Source: Verrucomicrobiales bacterium (lineage in GTDB: Bacteria; Verrucomicrobiota; Verrucomicrobiia; Limisphaerales; CAIMTB01). From it: a stretch of DNA of 64,000 bases. Below are positions 8,735 to 17,653 of the stretch, in pieces (position 1 is the stretch's first letter; each line of letters opens with the position of its first letter). The translations under genes were made by a program, and so were the position numbers. The notes under the pieces are model-generated. The model worked only from the letters and a program-made list of their open reading frames with translations, was not told the origin of the DNA and searched no databases. The stretch spans positions 1 to 64,000 of the forward strand of contig JAEUHG010000294.1 of NCBI GenBank assembly GCA_016795425.1. The letters are read 5' to 3'.

Positions 8735-10722
8735 TCACGCCCACCGACGAGTATCGACGTCTCGGATACCGACGGCCGGAGCCGTTGCCTCGCGGACTCG
8801 ACGCGGGGGTCAACGGGATGATCGGCCGATACCGTCGTCGTTCCGGGGTCCTGAGGGAGTTGCGACGCGAGGCGGACCAGGTGGACGCGATGTCCGCCGA
8901 ATACAAGGACCTGACCAATCCGCAGCTTCAAGAGCGGCTGCTGGCTTTTCGGGAACGTTTTCGGCGTGGGGGCAAGGATCTGGAAGCGGTTCGCCCCGCC
9001 GCCCTGGCGGCGATCCGCGAGGCGGCGCACCGACAAACCGGGTTGCGACCGTTTCCGGTGCAACTGATGGGCGCCCTCGCCCTGCACCGCGGTTGGTTGG
9101 CGGAAATGGCGACCGGCGAAGGAAAGACGCTGACCGCCAGCCTCGCCGCCATCCTGTGGGGCTGGACGCGGCACCCTTGCCATGTCGTCACCGTCAACGA
9201 CTACCTGGTGCAGCGTGACTCGAAATGGTTTGGTCCGCTGTACCAGTTTTGTGGCATCCGCGCCGGCCACGTCACCGCCGACATGAAGCCGGATGAACGC
9301 CGGCGCGGCTATGACTGCGACGTCACGTACACCACCAGCAAGGAGGTGGTCGCCGATTTCCTCCGCGATTGCCTTCACCTCGCGGCCTTGCGCCACCCGA
9401 CGCGCCTTCTCATCCGTCGATTGCTCCGGCCTGGTGGCACGACGGCGGCCGCTGGCGTGGTGATGCGGGGATTGCACAGCGCCATTGTGGACGAGGCGGA
9501 CAGTGTGCTGATCGACGAGGCCGTCACGCCGTTGATCATCTCGTCGATGGAGAAGAACGACAGCCTGCGGGAGGCGGTGCAAACCGCGGCGGATATCACG
9601 GACGGCCTCAACCTTGACGCGGACTACCAGATCGACCTCCGGTATCGCGAAGTGGAACTGACCGAGACCGGACGCGCCAAACTCGCCGAGCGCTGTTCCG
9701 TGCTGCCGGGTCTTTGGCGCGGTCCTCTGCGGCGTTTTGAACTGATCAAGCAGGCACTGGTGGCCCGCGAGTTCTTTCACCTGGGCAAGCAATACATCCT
9801 CCAGGACGGGCGGGTGGTGATCGTGGACGAGTTCACCGGCCGGCAGATGCCAAACCGAACCTGGCGGGCCGGACTGCATCAGGCCATCGAGGCCAAGGAA
9901 CGCCTCAACATTTCGGATCCCACCGACACCCTGGCGCGGCTGAGTTTTCAACGGTACTTCCGGCAGTACTTCCGGCTGGCTGGCATGACCGGGACAGCCC
10001 GAGAAGCGGCCGGGGAATTCTGGCACATCTACGGTTTGCCCGTCGTTCGGATTCCACCAAATCGCCCGTGCATTCGAGTGCAGCACCCCGATCGCATTTT
10101 CCCCGATCAAACGTCGAAGTGGGAAGCCGTTGCCGCGGAGGTGCAACAGCTCCATAAGGCCGGACGCCCCGTACTGGTGGGTACCCGGAGCGTCGAAGTC
10201 AGCGAGCGCCTGGCGGAGGTGATTGCCGCGAAGGGTCTCGATTGCCATGTGCTGAATGCCGTCCGCCACGACACCGAAGCGGTCATCGTGGCCTGCGCCG
10301 GCGAAGCGGGTCGAATTACCATCGCCACCAACATGGCCGGGCGCGGCACCGACATCAAACTGGGCCACGGCGTGGCCGCGTCCGGTGGACTGGCCGTCAT
10401 TGCCACCGAGCGCCATGAATCCGGGCGCGTCGACCGCCAACTCTTTGGCCGCGCAGCCCGCCAAGGCGATCCAGGGAGCGCCCAGGCATTCGTGAGCATG
10501 GAGGATGAACTTCTCCGACGGTACCTGCCCAAGCGGGTGTATCCCTGGGTGGCGCGACTGCCAGTTTCCCAGGAAGGTCGCGCCGGGCCGACGGTTCGCG
10601 CCGCCTTCGCCCTCGCCCAACGCAATGCTCAGTCCGCCGCGTTCAAGATGCGCCAGTCGGTGCTGCGAATGGATGACTGGCTGGATGACTCCCTGTCATT
10701 CGCAGGGTCGGAGATGGGTTGA
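8731..10722 (+). CDS. Short SecA-like translocase ATPase
   Basis: A 663-aa paralogue of SecA, starting at a GTG that overlaps the stop of the M50 gene (GTGA). Visible SecA signatures include Walker A EMATGEGKT (125-133), VTVNDYLVQRD, Walker B DEADSVLIDEA (254-264), MTGTA (419-423), NMAGRGTDIKLG (534-545) and ATERHESGRVDRQL. The end is truncated relative to housekeeping SecA (about 850-900 aa). The protein stops soon after the helical scaffold, and the C-terminal zinc/SecB-binding tail is absent. The canonical QLRGRxGRQGDPG is changed to QLFGRAARQGDPG, and the NEFGFDYLRDN segment is replaced by SKEVVADFLRDC. It is unlikely to be the housekeeping SecA. Its place at the end of the TolC/HlyD/M50 operon implies it energises that machine. 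Confidence 0.85.
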   Translation: MITPTDEYRRLGYRRPEPLPRGLDAGVNGMIGRYRRRSGVLRELRREADQVDAMSAEYKDLTNPQLQERLLAFRERFRRGGKDLEAVRPAALAAIREAAHRQTGLRPFPVQLMGALALHRGWLAEMATGEGKTLTASLAAILWGWTRHPCHVVTVNDYLVQRDSKWFGPLYQFCGIRAGHVTADMKPDERRRGYDCDVTYTTSKEVVADFLRDCLHLAALRHPTRLLIRRLLRPGGTTAAAGVVMRGLHSAIVDEADSVLIDEAVTPLIISSMEKNDSLREAVQTAADITDGLNLDADYQIDLRYREVELTETGRAKLAERCSVLPGLWRGPLRRFELIKQALVAREFFHLGKQYILQDGRVVIVDEFTGRQMPNRTWRAGLHQAIEAKERLNISDPTDTLARLSFQRYFRQYFRLAGMTGTAREAAGEFWHIYGLPVVRIPPNRPCIRVQHPDRIFPDQTSKWEAVAAEVQQLHKAGRPVLVGTRSVEVSERLAEVIAAKGLDCHVLNAVRHDTEAVIVACAGEAGRITIATNMAGRGTDIKLGHGVAASGGLAVIATERHESGRVDRQLFGRAARQGDPGSAQAFVSMEDELLRRYLPKRVYPWVARLPVSQEGRAGPTVRAAFALAQRNAQSAAFKMRQSVLRMDDWLDDSLSFAGSEMG

Positions 10723-10737
10723 TGCGGCGGACCCTGG

Positions 10738-12072
10738 CTAATTCGGCCGGGTGCCCCACCGGCCGGTGAACGGCCACCACACGAAGCAATAGCGCCCCAC
10801 GACGTTGGTTGCGGCGAAATCCCCCCAGCCGCGGGAGTCGTAGCTGTTGAGGGTATTGTCGCCCATCACCATGAACCGTCCCTTGCCGAGGGTGACTTCG
10901 GCCTGGCTGTTGAGGAAATAGGAGGCGAGACCCGGATTCCGGCCGGACGCGGCAGCTACCGTTCCATTGACGTGTCCGGAATAGCGACTTTCGGCCGGCG
11001 GCCCCATTTGTCCGTAGACCTTCTCGAAATGGGGCGTCGAGGCATCCAGCCTCTGACCGTTGATGACCAGATGCCGGTCGTCACCCAGCCGGACCGTCTC
11101 CCCTCCCAACGCCACCAGGCGCTTGATGTAGAATTGGTCCGGCGGCAGATCCCGAATGCCACGCGTTTCGAAAACGATGATCTCCCCGCGCCGCGGCGAC
11201 CGGAAATTGTAGGTCACACGATCAACGAAGAGGTGGTCTCCCGCGGAGTCCTTCAGTCGCAGCAACACCTCCCCTTTCTTGCAGGGTTGACCAGGACTGA
11301 GCGGAATGAACGGCGTCGGACGATCCCAGCCAACGACGCTTTGTAGATGGCGAAGGTCACCCTCATGACCATCCACGGGCGAAAACCAGATGCGGTGCTT
11401 CTTCTCGTAACTGCGTCCCTCGTCGCGATAACGCATCACGATGTCCTGATAACTGATGAACGCGATATTGCGGTGCGGCTCCACCTTGGCCACCTCGCCA
11501 TCCGCTTCCGCCACCAGGACGTGATAAAAGTCCCCGTGGAATAACGCCGCGCCAATGCGTCCGAGGAGTCCCGGGATCTGAACGTCGGGTCGATTCCGCA
11601 AATCCTCGAAATGCACGCCATAGAGCGTGGGCTGCATGGAACCCGTCGGGATCTTGAAGGGTTGGAGAAAAAAGGTCCGGATGGCCATGGCTACGGCAAT
11701 GGCGACCAGGAACACCTCGACATTCTCGCGGAACGCGGCGTTGGCGTAGGGCTTCAGCCACTTCTGCGCGGTGGCGTCGAGCTCCGACATGGCGGCGGAC
11801 AGCTGTTCCGCTGTCGGCCCCCGACGGAGCACCGCATCGAAATCGCGAATCCCCGCGTCGATGCCCGCCACTGCCGCCGCCCCGAGTTCGTCCCGCTGAA
11901 AACAGCGGATCTTCCAGATATGCTTGCGCACCTCCACGGCGTGACGAAAACGACGGGAAAGGAGCCATCGGACCAGCATGCCGGGGTTCCGCAGGCATAT
12001 GCGGAAACCGCCGGAGGCGAGAGGTTCGGAGGCTGGGGCGAGGGTGGACAGCGTCGCTGCTGGACTAGACAT
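10738..12072 (-). CDS. lepB: Signal peptidase I
   Basis: A 444-aa type I signal peptidase that cleaves Sec and Tat signal peptides at the outer face of the inner membrane. The catalytic Ser is S145 in PTGSMQPTL, just after a membrane anchor (about 118-135). The general-base Lys is K317 in 'FYIKRLVALGGE', and the conserved box 'GDNTLNSYDSRGWG' is near 404-417. An extra N-terminal region of about 115 residues precedes the anchor. The distance between Ser and Lys (about 170 residues) is much larger than in E. coli LepB. It lies 33 bases downstream of lepA on the same strand, the classical lepA-lepB order. Confidence 0.93.
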   Translation of the reverse strand: MSSPAATLSTLAPASEPLASGGFRICLRNPGMLVRWLLSRRFRHAVEVRKHIWKIRCFQRDELGAAAVAGIDAGIRDFDAVLRRGPTAEQLSAAMSELDATAQKWLKPYANAAFRENVEVFLVAIAVAMAIRTFFLQPFKIPTGSMQPTLYGVHFEDLRNRPDVQIPGLLGRIGAALFHGDFYHVLVAEADGEVAKVEPHRNIAFISYQDIVMRYRDEGRSYEKKHRIWFSPVDGHEGDLRHLQSVVGWDRPTPFIPLSPGQPCKKGEVLLRLKDSAGDHLFVDRVTYNFRSPRRGEIIVFETRGIRDLPPDQFYIKRLVALGGETVRLGDDRHLVINGQRLDASTPHFEKVYGQMGPPAESRYSGHVNGTVAAASGRNPGLASYFLNSQAEVTLGKGRFMVMGDNTLNSYDSRGWGDFAATNVVGRYCFVWWPFTGRWGTRPN

Positions 12073-12105
12073 GGCGGGGTACGGGCGACGGGATATCTCT
12101 CAGAC

Positions 12106-13896
12106 CTAGGCCTTGAGTACTTCGATGAAGGCTTCCTGGGGAATGTTCACCGTTCCAATCGATTTCATGCGACGTTTGCCTTCCTTCTGCTTCTCCAGGA
12201 GCTTGCGTTTGCGGCTGATGTCGCCGCCGTAGCACTTGGCGGTGACGTCCTTGCGCAGGGCGCTAATCGTCTCGCGGGCGACGATTTTGCCACCGATGGC
12301 ACCCTGAATGGCCACCTGGTACTGCTGCCGCGGAATCACTTCCTTGAGCTTGGCAGCGAGGGCTCGACCGCGCGTCTCCGCCTTGGACCGGTGGACGATG
12401 CAGGAGAAGGCATCGACCGCATCGCCGTTCACCAGCATGTCGAGCTTCACCATGTCGGAGACCTCGTAACCGCAGGTTTCGTAATCCATCGATCCATAGC
12501 CGCGGGTGATGGATTTGATGCGGTCGTGGAAGTCGATGAGGATCTCGTTCAGCGGAATGCGAGAGGTCAGCATCACGCGGCGGGTGTCGAGGGTCTCGGT
12601 GTGATCCACCACACCCCGCTTCTCGGAGATCAGATTCATGATATCCCCGATGTATTCGTTCGGGGTGATGACGAACGATTTCACCATCGGTTCCTCCATC
12701 GCCTCGATGTAGGTGACCTCCGGCAAAAAGGCCGGGTTATCGATCTCCTTCACCACACCGTCGGTCATCAGGACGCGGTACACGACGGATGGGTAGGTCG
12801 CAATAATGTCCAACTCGTACTCCCGTCGCAGGCGTTCCTGGACGATCTCCATGTGCAGAAGGCCGAGAAAACCGCAGCGGAAACCGAAACCGAGGGCCAC
12901 GGAGGTTTCCGTTTGAAACACGAACGCCGAGTCATTGAGCTGCAGTTTCTCCAGACTCGTCTTGAGATGCTCGAAGTCGGCCGGGTTGATCGGGTAAATC
13001 CCGGAAAAGACCATCGGGTGCACCTCCTGAAACCCGGGCAGTGCCGGCGAAGGATGGCGCGCGTCGGTCAGGGTATCGCCGATCTTGACGTCCTTGGGAC
13101 TCTTGATGTTGGCCGTCATGTACCCGGTCTCACCCACCGTCAGAGCTTCCCGGGTATACGGCTTCGGATTGAAACTGCCGACTTCCTTGATCTCAACGGT
13201 CCGCCCGGAATGCAGAAGCTTGAGGTGCACACCCGGCCGCAACTCGCCGTTGAAGACCCGGACGTGGGTCACCACACCTTTGTAGGTGTCGAAAAAGCTG
13301 TCGAAGACCAGAGTTTGCAGCGACGGCGCCCCGGTCGGTTTGGGTGGCGGCACGCGGGCGACGATGGCTTCGAGAATGTCTTCAATGCCGATTCCCTGCT
13401 TGGCGCTCGCCAGGATCGCGGTATCGGCCGGAATCGCCAGAATCTCCTCCAACTGCTGTTTCGCCTGTTCCACGTTGGCGTGCGGCAGGTCGATCTTATT
13501 GATGACCGGGATGATGGTCAGGTTCTGCTTCATCGCCAGGTGGACATTCGCCACCGTCTGAGCTTCGACGCCCTGCGCCGCATCGACGATCAGCACCGCC
13601 CCTTCACAGGCGCTGAGGCTCCGGGAAACCTCATAGGCAAAGTCGACGTGTCCGGGAGTATCGATGAGATTGAGTTCGTACTCCTGCCCATCCCGGGCCT
13701 TGTAATACATCGTTACCGGATGGGCCTTGATGGTGATGCCGCGTTCCCGCTCCAGATCCATCGCGTCGAGCAATTGATCCTGCATGTCGCGCTGGGCCAC
13801 GGTGCCGGTCCTTTGGAGGAGTCGGTCTGACAACGTGGTCTTCCCGTGATCAATGTGGGCGATGATCGAAAAATTTCGGATGTGGGCGGTGTCCAT
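12106..13896 (-). CDS. lepA: Elongation factor 4 (LepA), ribosomal back-translocase GTPase
   Basis: A 596-aa translational GTPase of normal family length. The G1 loop AHIDHGKTTLSDRL sits at residues 13-26, and G3 is 'DTPGHVDFAYEV'. G4 is 'INKIDLPHA', and the LepA-specific C-terminal domain ends in 'RRMKSIGTVNIPQEAF', a strong LepA signature. The protein binds ribosomes and helps remodel stalled or mistranslocated complexes. The ATG at 13896 is preceded on the minus strand by a GGAGG-like Shine-Dalgarno sequence. It is the first gene of a lepA-lepB pair. Confidence 0.97.
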   Translation of the reverse strand: MDTAHIRNFSIIAHIDHGKTTLSDRLLQRTGTVAQRDMQDQLLDAMDLERERGITIKAHPVTMYYKARDGQEYELNLIDTPGHVDFAYEVSRSLSACEGAVLIVDAAQGVEAQTVANVHLAMKQNLTIIPVINKIDLPHANVEQAKQQLEEILAIPADTAILASAKQGIGIEDILEAIVARVPPPKPTGAPSLQTLVFDSFFDTYKGVVTHVRVFNGELRPGVHLKLLHSGRTVEIKEVGSFNPKPYTREALTVGETGYMTANIKSPKDVKIGDTLTDARHPSPALPGFQEVHPMVFSGIYPINPADFEHLKTSLEKLQLNDSAFVFQTETSVALGFGFRCGFLGLLHMEIVQERLRREYELDIIATYPSVVYRVLMTDGVVKEIDNPAFLPEVTYIEAMEEPMVKSFVITPNEYIGDIMNLISEKRGVVDHTETLDTRRVMLTSRIPLNEILIDFHDRIKSITRGYGSMDYETCGYEVSDMVKLDMLVNGDAVDAFSCIVHRSKAETRGRALAAKLKEVIPRQQYQVAIQGAIGGKIVARETISALRKDVTAKCYGGDISRKRKLLEKQKEGKRRMKSIGTVNIPQEAFIEVLKA

Positions 13897-14049
13897 TTAC
13901 AATCTCTACTGCCTCCAACCCCGAACTTAAGGGCCGGCACCCGTGCCATCGGCATGACGCGAGGTGGCCGAGAAGTTAATGCCGATCCCCGGCGAGCCAA
14001 GGCAAAACCCTCGCTGATAACTGCCCCAAGCCAATCCGCAGCCCCTCGC

Positions 14050-14943
14050 CTACGCCACCAGGCGCACATGGATCTCCACCAGATCGTTGACCAGATGCCG
14101 GCCCAGGTTCTGATAGAACCGGCTCGAGCCGTAGGCCGAGCCGAAATCGGTCCGGTCGAACGCCAGGACCGCCTGGGCTCCCAAACGCCCCTCCGGGGTC
14201 CGACCCGCTGACGCCGCCACCGCCAATTCCCGGGTCACCCCGCGCAAGGTCAACTCGCAGAGCAGGTGAAGGTTGGGGATTCCCGGACGCCCCCCAGGAA
14301 CCGGACCGGTCTTCTTGATGACCAGCCGCGCCTCCGGAAAGGCCTCCACGGCAAAGAAATCAGGACTGCGCAAATGCCGGATCAGCCCTTGGTTGGCCGC
14401 CGGATCCGTGATGTCCACACACCGGATGGAGTCCATGTCGACCACGAATTCCCCGCCCACCAGCCAATCCTCCTTGAATTCAAGGGTACCGGAGCGAAAG
14501 GCAATGGTTCCATGATGGCGATTCAGCAGGTTCCGCCCGAACCATTCGGCGCGGCTTTCTGTAAGATCAATCGGGCTGGGGCCATTCCGAATCTCCGCCT
14601 TCGACACGGAATGTTCTCCAAGCGTGGGAAGACCGTCGGTCCGCCATTCGAGCAGGCCTCCCGGAAAATTCATCAGCTGGGTATAACCTGCCTCGGCCAA
14701 TTGCCGAACCGCCTCGGTCGACTCCAGGCTGTGAGGGCCCTCGCCGTAAACCACTATCGGGGTCGACAGGTCCGGGATCAACCGTCGCACCTGTTCAACA
14801 AAGCTCACTTCAAAGACGCAGGCGTTGACCGCACCCGCCAGATGGGCCTTGGTGTATTCTTCCGGGGTGCGGACATCCAGGACCGCCGCCGGGGACCCGC
14901 CCTGGCGCCACTCCTGAACCTGACGGCTAAACACGAAGGTCAT
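14050..14943 (-). CDS. Rhodanese-like/YceI fusion protein, rhodanese site degenerate
   Basis: A 297-aa two-domain protein without a signal peptide. Residues 1-110 form a rhodanese-like fold (AAVLDVRTPEEYTKAHLAGA, then 'NFPGGLLEWRTDGLP'). In the active-site loop the cysteine is missing: PIVVYGEGPHSLES has Gly where CxxGxR is expected. Sulfurtransferase activity is therefore unlikely, and the domain may bind or sense a partner. Residues about 115-295 resemble YceI-family lipid-binding barrels (SRAEWFGRNLLNRHHGTIAF, 'HLRSPDFFAVEAFPEARLVI', 'ELTLRGVTREL'). YceI proteins are normally periplasmic, so a cytosolic fusion is unusual. It is divergent from the antiporter gene at 15066. Confidence 0.8.
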   Translation of the reverse strand: MTFVFSRQVQEWRQGGSPAAVLDVRTPEEYTKAHLAGAVNACVFEVSFVEQVRRLIPDLSTPIVVYGEGPHSLESTEAVRQLAEAGYTQLMNFPGGLLEWRTDGLPTLGEHSVSKAEIRNGPSPIDLTESRAEWFGRNLLNRHHGTIAFRSGTLEFKEDWLVGGEFVVDMDSIRCVDITDPAANQGLIRHLRSPDFFAVEAFPEARLVIKKTGPVPGGRPGIPNLHLLCELTLRGVTRELAVAASAGRTPEGRLGAQAVLAFDRTDFGSAYGSSRFYQNLGRHLVNDLVEIHVRLVA

Positions 14944-15065
14944 GCCGGCATGTTGAGCGCAAGGCGAGGAAGCAGCAACGCTGCAACCCGACGAAACGCA
15001 TCGATTTGAGTTTCGGATGGCACCCTTAAGGTGACCCGGTATGGTCGCGGCCGCCGCGGCGTCCC

Positions 15066-16784
15066 ATGGAACATAGCCCCTTGACCGACATCGCCATCTG
15101 TATCGTGGCGGCTTGGCTTTTTGGGGTGGTGGCGCAGGTTCTTCGCCAACCGGTATTGCTTGCCTACCTCGTCGCCGGCTACGTGATCGGCCCGCAAGGC
15201 CTCGGCTATATCAAGGAGGACGTCTCCGTCGAATCCATCTCCGGGATCGGGTTGGTCCTGCTGCTCTTTGTCATTGGACTGGAGATCGACCTGAAGCGGG
15301 TGCTGGGTTCGGGCCGGGCGATCCTGGTCACCGCGTTGGTGCAGATTCTCGGCACCGTCGTTCTCGGCTTGGGATTGGTTTGGGCCTCGGGTCTTCCCCA
15401 GGGCACCGGCCGCTTCACCGGGCTCTATCTGGCCATCGCCTCGGTCGTCAGCAGCACGGTCATCGCGGTCAAACTGCTTGGGGACAAGCGTGAATTGGAC
15501 ACCCTGGCCGGGCGCCTCACCCTGGGAATTTCGGTGATCCAGGACATCGCCGTGATCAGCTTCCTGGGATTGCAGCCGGCCCTCGACTCACCGTCGGCGG
15601 CGGTGGTTCTAGGCACCTTCGCGCGCATTGGATTGCTGATCGGCGTCACGCTGGGGTTCAGCCGATTTGTGCTGCCAACGCTCTTCCACCGGGTGGCGAA
15701 CCTGCCGGAGTTGGTGGTCGTCGGCGCCCTGGCCTGGTGCTTCATCATCGCCGCTCTGGCCAACAAACTGCACCTGTCCTCCGAAATGGGTGCCTTGGTC
15801 GCCGGGGTGGCGATCTCGACCTTCCCCTACCACCTGGATGTCACGGCCAAGGTGACCAGCCTCCGAGACTTCTTCATTACGCTGTTCTTTGTGGGCCTTG
15901 GATTGCGCATACCGGCCCCTGAGATCGGCCCGGTTGGACTCGCCGTGGCGCTGTGCGGATTCGTGGTAGTCAGCCGGGTGCTGACGGTGATGGTTCCGTT
16001 GCGCCTGTTGGGCCTCGGCAACCGCATCGGGGTGCTCACGACCTTGAACCTGATGCCCATCAGCGAATTCGCCCTGGTCATCATCACCCTGGGAATCAAG
16101 GCCAACCACGTCGATCCTTCGGTCTTTGCCTCGGCCGTTTACGCCTTCTTCCTCCTCGCCGTTATCGGCAGTTATGCCATCAACGGATCAGACCCCCTGT
16201 TCCGCGCTCTCGAGCCCTGGCTCCACCGCGTCGGGTTGCGTGATGTGTCCGCCACCGCCTCGGGTGAATCCGAGACACGCGACAAGCCCGACATCTACCT
16301 GCTCGGATTCTCGTGGACGGCCAGTTCCCTCCTGGAGGAGATCGAGAAACGCAACCCGAGTCTCCTGCCGCGATTGGTGGTCATCGACTTCAACCCAGAG
16401 GTCCACCGGCGGCTCAGCCAGAGAGGAGTGCATGCGGTTTGGGGTGATATTGCCCAGCGCGATACCCTCGAACACGCCGGACTGCGCGACGCCAAGCTGA
16501 TTCTCTGCACCCTTCCCAATATCGTCCTCAAAGGGACGACCAATGTCCGGCTGGTGCAGTTGATCCGGAGCCTGAATCCCGAAGCCGCCATCATCGCACA
16601 TGCCGAGGTGCTCGCCGACGTCGGTCGCCTCAAGGAAGCGGGCGCCACCTATGTCGTCGTCGCCCGCCTCGGGGAAGCCGATGAGTTCCTCTCCGCCATC
16701 GATGCGGCCACCCAACGGTTGTTGCCCGACAAGTTCGCGGAACTGGAACGTCGTCTCGCGGATCGGACTGAAATCATTCCTTGA
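15066..16784 (+). CDS. Kef/CPA2-type cation:proton antiporter with TrkA-N domain
   Basis: A 572-aa inner-membrane protein. About 12 membrane spans fill residues 1-385, including the CPA2 start region (QPVLLAYLVAGYVIGPQGLG, LLFVIGLEIDLKRV). A cytosolic domain resembling TrkA-N follows (about 410-530: DIYLLGFSWTASSLLEEI, VVIDFNPEVHRRL, WGDIAQRDTL). The nucleotide loop is GFSWTA rather than GxGxxG, so NAD binding may be altered. CPA2 proteins exchange Na+ or K+ for H+ in pH and ion balance. The stop codon overlaps a possible TTG start of the next gene, suggesting co-transcription with the IMPase-family gene. Confidence 0.87.
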   Translation: MEHSPLTDIAICIVAAWLFGVVAQVLRQPVLLAYLVAGYVIGPQGLGYIKEDVSVESISGIGLVLLLFVIGLEIDLKRVLGSGRAILVTALVQILGTVVLGLGLVWASGLPQGTGRFTGLYLAIASVVSSTVIAVKLLGDKRELDTLAGRLTLGISVIQDIAVISFLGLQPALDSPSAAVVLGTFARIGLLIGVTLGFSRFVLPTLFHRVANLPELVVVGALAWCFIIAALANKLHLSSEMGALVAGVAISTFPYHLDVTAKVTSLRDFFITLFFVGLGLRIPAPEIGPVGLAVALCGFVVVSRVLTVMVPLRLLGLGNRIGVLTTLNLMPISEFALVIITLGIKANHVDPSVFASAVYAFFLLAVIGSYAINGSDPLFRALEPWLHRVGLRDVSATASGESETRDKPDIYLLGFSWTASSLLEEIEKRNPSLLPRLVVIDFNPEVHRRLSQRGVHAVWGDIAQRDTLEHAGLRDAKLILCTLPNIVLKGTTNVRLVQLIRSLNPEAAIIAHAEVLADVGRLKEAGATYVVVARLGEADEFLSAIDAATQRLLPDKFAELERRLADRTEIIP

Positions 16785-16810
16785 GTCCCCCTTTCCCCAA
16801 CTCGTTTTCC

Positions 16811-17653
16811 ATGTCGTCCGCGCTTACTCCCGTCCTCCTCAAACGCCTCGTCCATGCCGCCGAATCAGCCGCCCGCGCGGCCGGAAAGCAGATGCGGCAG
16901 AATCTCGACCGCCCCAAAGCCGTCCACCTCGCCACCCAGCACGACGTGAAGCTCGAACTCGATGTTCGCTGCCAAAAGATCATCACGTCAGCCCTGCAAA
17001 AGGCGCTTCCGGAGGGTGCCATTCTCGGCGAGGAAGGTATCGAGGGCAACGTGGACGGCACGGTTCGCTGGGTCATCGACCCGATCGACGGCACGGTGAA
17101 TTTCACCTACGGCGTGCCTCATGCCTGCGTCTCCATCGCCTTGCAGGAACGCACCGGCCCCGGATCGACCTTGTCGGAGGCGGCCTACGCGGACGGCTAC
17201 GTGACACGCCTCGGTGTGGTCTTTGATCCGTTTACCAACGAACTGTGGTGTGCCACCGACTCCGGACCGGCGACCTTGAATGGCCGCCGGATTCGTGTCG
17301 CTCAACGAACACGCCTGAGCGAAGCCATTGTGGCCTTGGGATTCGCCAAGGGTCGCCGTGCCTTGAATCGGATGCTGCCTGTGTTCGAACGCCTCACCCA
17401 CAAGGTCCGCAAACTCCGGATCATGGGCGCCGCGGCGCTGTCCACCACCTACGTGGCGTCGGGCCGCTTCGATGCCTACGTCGAAAGCGGCGTGCGTCTG
17501 TGGGATATCGCCGCCGGCGGCCTCATCGTTCAACGAGCGGGCGGAACCTTCTGGCGTCGGGAATTGGACAAGGATCGAACCTATGAAATTCTAGTGTCGG
17601 CGCCGCAACTTCAACGTCCCCTGATCCGCCTTAGCACTGCCTCGAATCCATGA
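16811..17653 (+). CDS. Inositol monophosphatase family protein
   Basis: A 280-aa Mg-dependent sugar-phosphatase of the IMPase/FIG superfamily. Metal ligands are visible in 'ILGEEG' (first Glu), DPIDGTVNFTYG (Asp, Asp) and 'LWDIAAGGLI' (last Asp). The substrate could be myo-inositol-1-phosphate, another sugar phosphate or PAP; the sequence does not decide. ATG 16811 is preferred because it gives a typical family N-terminus; a TTG at 16781 overlapping the antiporter stop is possible. Its stop overlaps the ATG of the cyclophilin gene (ATGA), so the three genes probably form an operon. Confidence 0.87.
   Translation: MSSALTPVLLKRLVHAAESAARAAGKQMRQNLDRPKAVHLATQHDVKLELDVRCQKIITSALQKALPEGAILGEEGIEGNVDGTVRWVIDPIDGTVNFTYGVPHACVSIALQERTGPGSTLSEAAYADGYVTRLGVVFDPFTNELWCATDSGPATLNGRRIRVAQRTRLSEAIVALGFAKGRRALNRMLPVFERLTHKVRKLRIMGAAALSTTYVASGRFDAYVESGVRLWDIAAGGLIVQRAGGTFWRRELDKDRTYEILVSAPQLQRPLIRLSTASNP

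Noticed and set aside
8347..10620. Minus-strand open frame of 757 codons opposite the SecA-like gene
   Set aside because: The plus strand encodes SecA motifs; this frame has no family signature.
8731..10722. Housekeeping secA
   Set aside because: Truncated C-terminus, altered motif VI and an operon with TolC/HlyD genes argue for a specialised paralogue.
11611..13830. Plus-strand open frame of 739 codons opposite lepA/lepB
   Set aside because: Shadow of well-identified genes on the minus strand.
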